This document shows, piece by piece, positions 1-4,687 of a stretch of 5,734 nucleotides of DNA (the stretch's first letter is position 1; each line of letters starts with the position of its first letter). The notes beneath the pieces are model-generated. The model was not told where the DNA came from and made no database searches. It was given only the letters and a program-made list of their open reading frames with translations. The position numbers were made by a program, and so were the translations under genes. The stretch spans positions 1 to 5,734 of the forward strand of contig CAAFVA010000056.1 in NCBI GenBank assembly GCA_900766325.1, in the 5' to 3' direction. Origin of the DNA: Bacilli bacterium. GTDB taxonomy: Bacteria > Bacillota_I > Bacilli_A > RF39 > UBA660.

Positions 1-73
1 AAAAGAGATAAATTATTATAAAAAACATTGAAAAGCTTGTTTTAAACAAACACAATATTAAAAGAAAATAATC

Positions 74-110
74 AAAAAGACAAATTTAATGTTTAAATTT
101 ATCTTTTTTT
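74..110 (+). terminator. AT-rich intrinsic terminator of an upstream gene, possibly bidirectional
   Basis: The left arm AAAAAGA-C-AAATTTAA (74-89) pairs with TTAAATTT-A-TCTTTTT (93-108) around a TGT loop. This gives about 15 base pairs with one C/A mismatch, followed by a T run ending at 110. A-tract and T-tract flank the stem symmetrically, so it could stop transcription from either side. The gene it serves lies outside the window: bases 1-73 have stops in all three forward frames by position 31 and show no supportable gene. The stem contains only one G-C pair, so its strength as a terminator is uncertain. Confidence 0.55.
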
Positions 111-131
111 GTGATAGAATGTTTATAGTTA

Positions 132-140
132 TGATATGAT
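132..140 (+). promoter_or_regulatory. Possible extended -10 promoter for the coiled-coil gene pair
   Basis: TGATATGAT matches an extended -10 element (TGN followed by TATGAT, one mismatch to TATAAT). The best -35-like hexamer, TTGTGA at 109-114, is 20 bases upstream, which is too far for a good sigma-A promoter, so the extended -10 would have to do most of the work. Transcription would begin near 147 and leave a leader of roughly 45 bases. No convincing sigma-E, sigma-K or sigma-G site was found here; the nearest, CATATCAA at 151-158, has no matching -35. Confidence 0.35.
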
Positions 141-177
141 GCATGGCGTTCATATCAAAAAGGGGTAGGTTTATAAC

Positions 178-184
178 AAGGAGG
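178..184 (+). promoter_or_regulatory. Ribosome binding site that decides the start at 191
   Basis: AAGGAGG lies 6 bases before the ATG at 191. The frame is open back to an ATG at 143, but nothing resembling a Shine-Dalgarno sequence precedes that codon, so the start is placed at 191. Confidence 0.85.
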
Positions 185-190
185 CTAGTT

Positions 191-1222
191 ATGATTGGCG
201 TAATTGAAAGAATTAAAAATAGCGTTCTTTTAAAGTGTAGTACTTTAAATGACGAGATTATTGCAAAGACTTTAACAAATGTTATAGACGAGAGTATTTA
301 TCATTTTGCCGAGGATTTAATAAGCTTGATAAGTGATTTAAATTTTGGTTTGACCGAGGAAGATTTAAGAATAAAAACTAGTGATATTATAAAACTTCCA
401 ATTATAAAAAAGATAAAAAGAAAACTCTTTATTGATTCACTTGCACTACAAATAACTAACGATACTTTTATTGAACGGTACGTTAATAAAGAAATAACAA
501 TGGATGAACTTAAAAAAACGTATATTAATGAATTAAACGAAAACAAGAGTTCTAACCAACTAAACATGACGGAGGATCTTAACCTTAATGAAATAATTGA
601 AAAGCTTAATGTTTACGTTGATAAAGAAATTACTAATGGTGTAAGAGAAAACGTTTTTTTGGTAAATGCGATAAATACTTTGTTAGACAAAACGAAAGAT
701 GAACTAGAGAAAAGTTTAGAGGCGATGATTACGGAAGCCGATAATAAATACTTAGATATTTTAACTAATGAATTAATTAACAACGTTAGCGATGATAAAG
801 AAGAAAAAGAAGAAGAAGGGGAAGAGATTATGATTGAAAAAGATGTTGTTCAAAGTGATGATGCTTTACAAACCGTTCAAAGCGTTAGCAAATTCGAAAA
901 ATATGATGATATGACGCTATTTAACAAGATGATTTTAAGCCTTAATACGAAGGAAGAAAAATTATCTAGAAAAGAAAGTAAATTAGAAAAAAGAAAACAA
1001 GAGGTTGATGAGCGTCTTAGCGCAACAAATAAAAACATAGAAGCTAACATTGAAAGGGAAAACAGTCTATCACAAAGAAGGCTTGAATTAAATACTAGAG
1101 AGGTTGAACTAAATTCTAGATTGTCTGAAGCTGAGGTTATATTCCTTAACATGAAACCTCTTATAAAAGGCTTAAATAAGATTAAAAAAGCTGATGAAGA
1201 AGGAGGTAATAAAGATGAGTAA
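191..1222 (+). CDS. Acidic coiled-coil protein of unknown function (first of a pair)
   Basis: I do not recognise this protein. It has 343 residues from the ATG at 191, chosen for its AAGGAGG site; an ATG 48 bases upstream is in frame but has no binding site. Residues 1-200 look mainly alpha-helical, rich in Lys, Asn, Ile and Leu. A Glu/Lys/Asp-rich linker follows at about 201-218. From about 250 to 320 there is a long charged coiled coil of Glu, Lys, Arg and Leu (for example KEEKLSRKESKLEKRKQEVD). There is no signal peptide, no membrane segment and only one cysteine, so a cytoplasmic structural or scaffold role is plausible; this is inference. The last eight bases overlap the next gene, whose ribosome binding site lies inside this one, so the two are probably translationally coupled. 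The neighbour has the same three-part design, and the spore gene spoIIIAH comes next. A role in sporulation is suggested only by position. Confidence 0.85.
   Translation: MIGVIERIKNSVLLKCSTLNDEIIAKTLTNVIDESIYHFAEDLISLISDLNFGLTEEDLRIKTSDIIKLPIIKKIKRKLFIDSLALQITNDTFIERYVNKEITMDELKKTYINELNENKSSNQLNMTEDLNLNEIIEKLNVYVDKEITNGVRENVFLVNAINTLLDKTKDELEKSLEAMITEADNKYLDILTNELINNVSDDKEEKEEEGEEIMIEKDVVQSDDALQTVQSVSKFEKYDDMTLFNKMILSLNTKEEKLSRKESKLEKRKQEVDERLSATNKNIEANIERENSLSQRRLELNTREVELNSRLSEAEVIFLNMKPLIKGLNKIKKADEEGGNKDE
1201..1206 (+). promoter_or_regulatory. Ribosome binding site inside the preceding gene, deciding the start at 1215
   Basis: AGGAGG lies 8 bases before the ATG at 1215 and encodes part of the C-terminal Glu-Gly-Gly of the upstream protein. 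An in-frame ATG at 1194 lies before this site and has none of its own, so 1215 is preferred. Confidence 0.85.
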
Positions 1223-2627
1223 ATTGTTAACTAGTGTTTTGGATAAGATTAGTGAGGATAATAATAGTTATCGTGCGGATCTTAGGGATTTAAATAAAAT
1301 TATTGATGAAAAAATAACTACTTTAGTTGGAGATGTTGTAACCCTTTCTAATTATACAGCTGATTTTTCTTTGTTGGTTGTAAACGCTAAAGAAAAATTA
1401 GTTGATCCTATTTCCAGGGTAATAGAATCATACGTTATTAAAGATTTAAGGAGTGTTGAGACCGTAAATGAGCAGTTTATTGATAAAATAAATGATAAGA
1501 TTGAAAACTCAAACGTTAACTCAGAAGATGATAAAAATAATTTTATACAAAATTTAAATTCCTTATTAACGGATAAATATTTGGATATCATTAAAATAAA
1601 AAGAACTGATTTTTTAAACGATGAAAAAGTTAATAACGACGTGGAAACATACGTAAATGACTTTGTTTCTTATTTAAAAACAATAGCAAATTTTGATGAT
1701 GAGAAATTAAATGATTTAATTCTTTCATATAAGGTTAACTTGTATAATGAAATAGTTAAAACATTATCAAAAATTAGTGATTTATACTTAAATAATTTTG
1801 TTAGTGAAGTAAGTAGTGCCTTGAACTCGGTACTTGATATTAATGATTTGGGCGATGACAAATATGCAAGAAGTGATACTTTAAACTCGTTTGTTCCAGA
1901 AATGGAAATCCCAATTGTTCCAAACATTCCGGAAATACCTGAGGTGCCTGATGCACCAGATGCCTTACAAAATGATGTTGAAACTTTAGATGGTTATAAA
2001 GAAAACGAAGAGATAAAAGATGATGAAGTAAGTATTGTTACGCCTGAGGCTATAATACCAGACGTACCAGATGTTCCAAATGTACCTGATGTTGCTTTAG
2101 ATACCGAGGAAGTAAAACCAATGGACGTTCCAAACGTAGTGCCAATTGAAATGGAAAGTGATAGGAAAAGTGCCGATGTTAAGAAAACTTATGACGTTGA
2201 GGAAATTTTAAAGATTGCAAAGTCTCCGGTTGTAACGATGCCAGTTAATGAACCACAAGTTAAAGAAGGTTATTTATCGGTATCACCGATTGAAAGCTCG
2301 CAAGAGGCAGAAACGCTTGATCCTGAATTTGATGAAAGCGAAATCGTAGAAGAAATGATTAGAAGGTTAACAAAACGCTTAGATGTAATAAAAGAAAGAC
2401 AAGAAAAATATGACGCAGAAGAACAGAAGTTAAAAGATGATGAAGCTTTTGTTAACGACTTAATACAAAGTTCTAACGCAAAGCGTGAAGAATTAGATAA
2501 GTTTGAAGAAGAGTTAGACGCTAAGGAAAAGGAAATTGATGAAAAACAAAGGGAACTAGAAAAGAAAATAAATGATGTTTTACCTTTTGCTGATGCGGTT
2601 ATGAAAACAAGTGAAGAAGAAGCCTAA
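1215..2627 (+). CDS. Acidic coiled-coil protein with period-3 proline tracts, unknown function (second of a pair)
   Basis: I do not recognise this protein. It has 470 residues from the ATG at 1215, which overlaps the upstream stop codon (ATGAGTAA). Residues 1-220 are predicted helical and rich in Asp, Asn, Leu and Val. Residues 227-310 form an acidic proline-rich linker. In it prolines recur every third residue at 233-248 (six in a row) and again at 282-291 (four), in units such as VPD, VPN and IPE. Residues 371-460 form a charged coiled coil ending in an acidic tail (TSEEEA). No signal peptide or membrane segment is visible. The domain order matches the upstream protein, so the two may be diverged paralogues or partners that pair through their coiled coils; both are inference. 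The stop codon lies within a terminator stem, which separates this gene from spoIIIAH. The function is unknown, and the proline tract probably acts as a stiff spacer. Confidence 0.85.
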   Translation: MSKLLTSVLDKISEDNNSYRADLRDLNKIIDEKITTLVGDVVTLSNYTADFSLLVVNAKEKLVDPISRVIESYVIKDLRSVETVNEQFIDKINDKIENSNVNSEDDKNNFIQNLNSLLTDKYLDIIKIKRTDFLNDEKVNNDVETYVNDFVSYLKTIANFDDEKLNDLILSYKVNLYNEIVKTLSKISDLYLNNFVSEVSSALNSVLDINDLGDDKYARSDTLNSFVPEMEIPIVPNIPEIPEVPDAPDALQNDVETLDGYKENEEIKDDEVSIVTPEAIIPDVPDVPNVPDVALDTEEVKPMDVPNVVPIEMESDRKSADVKKTYDVEEILKIAKSPVVTMPVNEPQVKEGYLSVSPIESSQEAETLDPEFDESEIVEEMIRRLTKRLDVIKERQEKYDAEEQKLKDDEAFVNDLIQSSNAKREELDKFEEELDAKEKEIDEKQRELEKKINDVLPFADAVMKTSEEEA

Positions 2628-2643
2628 ATTAGGCTTTTTTTTT
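2620..2643 (+). terminator. Intrinsic terminator of the coiled-coil gene pair
   Basis: AAGCCTA (2620-2626) pairs with TAGGCTT (2630-2636) around a three-base loop, giving seven base pairs, and is followed by nine T residues at 2635-2643. A second run of nine T lies at 2648-2656. The TAA stop codon (2625-2627) is inside the hairpin, so a terminating ribosome would cover the left arm; this arrangement is common in compact genomes. Confidence 0.85.
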
Positions 2644-2687
2644 GTTCTTTTTTTTTAATAAAGACATATAGTTAATTAGAAAGATTT

Positions 2688-2692
2688 GGAGG
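2688..2692 (+). promoter_or_regulatory. Ribosome binding site that decides the start of spoIIIAH
   Basis: GGAGG lies 5 bases before the ATG at 2698. The frame also opens at a TTG at 2686, but that codon overlaps this site and has none of its own. The ATG start also places the conserved N-terminal membrane anchor at residue 4 onward, as in known SpoIIIAH. Confidence 0.85.
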
Positions 2693-2697
2693 ATAAT

Positions 2698-3204
2698 ATG
2701 ATTAACAAACAAAAATTGTGGTTTTTAACTTTATTTAGCTTAATTCTTGTTTTAAGTGTGTACTATATTACAATGCCTAGTGAACTTTTGACGACTTCTA
2801 ATAATACAAGCACTACTACCGAAAAGACTGATGATGTTGCAAACGTAAGTGTTACAGAAACTGATATTTTAACCGCACTTCAGGTTGAGTCAGATGAAGA
2901 AAGAGCAGCATTAGCAGCGGAATATAACGAAATATTAACCAATAAAGATACGTCAACAGAAGAAAAGAATAACGCTTATAATGGTCTTAAAGAAATTGAT
3001 GAGGTAAAAGCAAAAGAAGAAGAGTTAGAAAGTAAAATAAAAAAGCAATTAGAACTTGATACTTTTATAAAGATTGATTCTAATAACGTAAGTGTAACGG
3101 TAAAGAAAAAAGATCATGATTATTCTCTTGCTAATAGTATCATGAGACTTATTCAAGAAGAATATCAAGATAAGATGTACGTTTCGGTAAAATTTCAAAA
3201 TTAA
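2698..3204 (+). CDS. spoIIIAH: Stage III sporulation protein AH (SpoIIIAH), mother-cell ring component
   Basis: SpoIIIAH is a mother-cell membrane protein whose extracellular domain binds forespore SpoIIQ across the intermembrane space. Together they form the SpoIIIA-SpoIIQ channel needed for late forespore gene expression. The 168-residue product shows the family pattern. A membrane anchor at residues 4-26 contains LSVYYITMP, very close to the Bacillus LSVYYI segment. A Ser/Thr-rich linker follows at about 30-52. The C-terminal domain begins near 55 with a long acidic helix (ESDEERAALAAEYNEIL) and ends with the alpha/beta part (VSVTVKKKDH to YVSVKFQN), as expected for the YscJ/FliF-type ring-building fold. 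It is shorter than the 218-residue B. subtilis protein, mostly in the linker. The gene is normally last in an eight-gene spoIIIA operon. Here a terminator precedes it and spoIIIAG is not beside it. Its promoter is unclear: CATATAGT at 2665-2672 resembles a sigma-E -10 but has no -35 partner. Confidence 0.92.
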   Translation: MINKQKLWFLTLFSLILVLSVYYITMPSELLTTSNNTSTTTEKTDDVANVSVTETDILTALQVESDEERAALAAEYNEILTNKDTSTEEKNNAYNGLKEIDEVKAKEEELESKIKKQLELDTFIKIDSNNVSVTVKKKDHDYSLANSIMRLIQEEYQDKMYVSVKFQN

Positions 3205-3206
3205 GT

Positions 3207-3234
3207 ACCATTTTATGCCTTTACTCATAAAATA
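3207..3234 (+). promoter_or_regulatory. Sigma-K-type promoter of gerE
   Basis: AC at 3207-3208 lies 17 bases upstream of CATAAAATA at 3226-3234. The latter matches the sigma-K -10 consensus CATANNNTA exactly. Transcription would start near 3241 and give a leader of about 45 bases. The gerE gene of B. subtilis is known to be transcribed by sigma-K, so motif and gene agree. The -35 element has only two specified bases and the region is AT-rich, so chance matching cannot be ruled out. Confidence 0.6.
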
Positions 3235-3284
3235 ATATAGAAAAAATATTAAAATACCTCTTATTATAAGAAAGCGAGGAAATC

Positions 3285-3491
3285 ATGGGAAAGGCAATAC
3301 TAACTAAAAGGGAAAAAGAAATCTTTGATTACCTAATAACGAATAAGACAACTAAAGAAATAGCTGAAAAACTTGGAATAAGTGAAAAAACTGTTAGAAA
3401 TCACATATCTAACGTAATGCAAAAACTTGGCGTTAAAGGAAGAGCATGTGCGGTAATTGAACTTATTAAATTAAACGAGATTACTTTATAA
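3285..3491 (+). CDS. gerE: Spore germination/coat regulator GerE, LuxR-type helix-turn-helix protein
   Basis: GerE is a small DNA-binding protein that acts last in the mother-cell cascade. With sigma-K it activates or represses spore-coat and germination genes. The 68-residue protein consists only of the LuxR/GerE-type HTH domain. The start of the fold is LTKREKEIFDYL (6-17), and the helix-turn-helix spans about 22-48 with TTKEIAEKLGISEKTVRNHI. The segment MQKLGVKGR (45-53) follows, then a final dimerisation helix at 54-66. The HTH stretch is nearly the same as in B. subtilis GerE (74 residues); the N-terminus is a few residues shorter. No receiver domain is present, which separates it from NarL-type regulators. 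GAGG lies 5 bases before the ATG. It follows spoIIIAH by 80 bases with its own sigma-K-like promoter and ends in a clear terminator. Confidence 0.95.
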   Translation: MGKAILTKREKEIFDYLITNKTTKEIAEKLGISEKTVRNHISNVMQKLGVKGRACAVIELIKLNEITL

Positions 3492-3516
3492 AATCGCATA
3501 TTAAATGCGATTTTTT
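3491..3516 (+). terminator. Intrinsic terminator of gerE
   Basis: AAATCGCAT (3491-3499) pairs perfectly with ATGCGATTT (3505-3513) around the loop ATTAA, followed by further T residues to 3516. The left arm begins on the last base of the gerE stop codon. The hairpin DNA also carries the sigma-E-like -35 element of gerM. Confidence 0.88.
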
Positions 3517-3524
3517 CATATAAT
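3496..3524 (+). promoter_or_regulatory. Sigma-E-type promoter of gerM, nested in the gerE terminator
   Basis: GCATATT at 3496-3502 matches the sigma-E -35 consensus KMATATT at every position. After 14 bases, CATATAAT at 3517-3524 matches the -10 consensus CATACAHT at seven of eight positions. Spacing is in the normal 13-15 range. In B. subtilis gerM is a mother-cell gene, in line with sigma-E control. The predicted start, near 3531, falls inside the AAAGGAGG binding site (3527-3534), so the leader would be only about nine bases. TATAAT at 3519-3524 could also serve as a sigma-A -10, but no TTGACA-like -35 is seen. Confidence 0.6.
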
Positions 3525-3539
3525 GTAAAGGAGGTAATC

Positions 3540-4496
3540 ATGTTAAGAAAATTTGCTTATAACAAAATTTTTAGAACTACTGGGATGCTTCTTTTATTAC
3601 TTTTACTTCTTTTGTTTCCTGCGTCAAAAGAATATAGTCTAGAAGATGATACGGTTGTAAAAACTAGCTCTAATGCTAAAAAAAACGAGGTGTTTTTAAT
3701 TGATAAGGATGGGTATGTTGCAAGATGTACGGTAGCTATTAGTGCTTCTAGTTCTGAAGAATACGCAAGGAAATTAATAGAGTTATTAATAATTGGTGGA
3801 AAATATGAAGATGATATTCCAAATGGTTTTAGAGGAATATTACCTACTGATCTTAAGATTAATAGTGTAAGTATAAACGGCAGTGATATAACAATTGATT
3901 TATCAAGTGATTTTTATGAACTTTCTAGTGATTATGATGAAAAAGCAATAGAGGTGTTAACGTATAATCTAACGTCTATTAATGGAATTTCTAATTTGTA
4001 CATAAACGTTGATGGAACCCCACTTAAAACATTTCCGATATCTAAAAAAAGTGTTAGTCAGCCATTTAATAAAAAATCTGGTGTAAATAAAATTTACGAC
4101 GTAACCAATTACAAAGATACTAGTAGCGTTACCGTGTATTACGTAAGTAAGGGTAATAATGACTATTATTACGTTCCAGTAACAAAGATAACTAATGATA
4201 AACGTGATAAAATAAAAATTATAATAGATGAACTAACAAGTTCTCATATATATGAAACTAATTTAATGAGTTTTCTTAACTATAATACAAAACTTTTAAA
4301 TTATGAAATAAAAGATGACGTGCTAACTTTAGATTTTAATAATTTTCTATTTGATGATGAAAATACAAAAAGTATTTTAGAAGAGGTAATATACTCAATA
4401 TCATTATCGGTAAGGGATAATTATGATGTCAATGAAATAGTGTTTAACGTAATGGGTGAGGAAATTACAAAAAGTGTTATAAAAAATATTGAATAA
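3540..4496 (+). CDS. gerM: GerM, two-GerMN-domain sporulation protein
   Basis: GerM is an exported mother-cell protein that helps assemble the SpoIIIA-SpoIIQ complex and is needed for normal sporulation and germination. The 318-residue product has a basic N-terminus and a hydrophobic segment at 16-26 with nine consecutive leucines. Two related GerMN domains follow. The first lies at about 50-165 (EVFLIDKDGYVARCTV, then the helical EEYARKLIELLIIGG and the strand pair SVSINGSDITIDLSSDF). The second lies at about 192-315 (SVTVYYVSKGNNDYYYVPVT, KIKIIIDELTSS, DDVLTLDFNNFLF). The duplicated order strand, helix, 'ITIDLS/LTLDFN' strand, helix is the family signature. B. subtilis GerM is a lipoprotein; here there is no cysteine near the hydrophobic segment, so the protein is anchored by it or cleaved after about FPA (26-28). 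AAAGGAGG lies 5 bases before the ATG. No terminator hairpin with a T-tract follows; the tRNA promoter overlaps its stop. Confidence 0.9.
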   Translation: MLRKFAYNKIFRTTGMLLLLLLLLLFPASKEYSLEDDTVVKTSSNAKKNEVFLIDKDGYVARCTVAISASSSEEYARKLIELLIIGGKYEDDIPNGFRGILPTDLKINSVSINGSDITIDLSSDFYELSSDYDEKAIEVLTYNLTSINGISNLYINVDGTPLKTFPISKKSVSQPFNKKSGVNKIYDVTNYKDTSSVTVYYVSKGNNDYYYVPVTKITNDKRDKIKIIIDELTSSHIYETNLMSFLNYNTKLLNYEIKDDVLTLDFNNFLFDDENTKSILEEVIYSISLSVRDNYDVNEIVFNVMGEEITKSVIKNIE

Positions 4497-4517
4497 TTAG
4501 CTTTTTTTTGATATAAT
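4489..4517 (+). promoter_or_regulatory. Sigma-A promoter of the tRNA-Arg gene
   Basis: TTGAAT (4489-4494) and a perfect TATAAT (4512-4517) are separated by 17 bases. The -35 hexamer overlaps the gerM stop codon. Initiation is expected near 4524, about 20 bases before the mature tRNA. Confidence 0.75.
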
Positions 4518-4518
4518 T

Positions 4519-4540
4519 GATTTGTTCTTTCGAACGAATC
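4519..4540 (+). repeat. Nine-base inverted repeat between the -10 element and the tRNA
   Basis: GATTTGTTC (4519-4527) and GAACGAATC (4532-4540) are complementary apart from one position that forms a G-U pair in RNA, around the loop TTTC. The repeat begins one base after TATAAT and ends three bases before the tRNA. The expected start point falls within its left arm, so a transcript from this promoter would not carry the whole stem. It could be an operator, a start-site structure, or a hairpin ending gerM transcripts, although no T-tract follows it. Confidence 0.7.
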
Positions 4541-4543
4541 ATT

Positions 4544-4620
<77 letters not shown>

Positions 4621-4630
4621 TGTTAAAAAT

Positions 4631-4661
4631 AACTCTTGAGGAATCAAGGGTTTTTGTTTTT
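4631..4661 (+). terminator. Intrinsic terminator of the tRNA-Arg gene
   Basis: AACTCTTGA (4631-4639) pairs with TCAAGGGTT (4644-4652) around a GGAA loop, giving nine base pairs with one G-U pair. The T-rich tract TTTTTGTTTTT follows at 4651-4661. Confidence 0.85.
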
Positions 4662-4687
4662 AATATAATTGCATTTATTTATCAATA

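Noticed and set aside
38..50. TTGTTTTAAACAA inverted repeat
   Set aside because: It is a short A/T-dominated palindrome of a kind expected by chance here, with no T-tract or neighbouring gene to give it a role.
143..190. Earlier in-frame ATG for the first coiled-coil gene
   Set aside because: No Shine-Dalgarno sequence precedes 143, whereas 191 has AAGGAGG at a 6-base spacing.
1194..1214. Earlier in-frame ATG for the second coiled-coil gene
   Set aside because: The AGGAGG at 1201-1206 lies downstream of it and serves the ATG at 1215.
301..1927. Minus-strand open frames inside the two coiled-coil genes
   Set aside because: They lie opposite strongly supported genes, have no ribosome binding sites, and their hydrophobic Ser/Leu/Phe-rich translations are what the complement of Lys/Asn/Asp/Glu-rich coding sequence gives.
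2665..2672. CATATAGT as a sigma-E -10 element of spoIIIAH
   Set aside because: It matches six of eight consensus positions, but the place for the -35 element holds only T-rich terminator sequence, so I do not call a promoter.
4664..4669. TATAAT before the kinase remnant as a promoter
   Set aside because: No -35 lies at a usable distance (TTGAGG is 22 bases away, inside the terminator), and the gene has no ribosome binding site.
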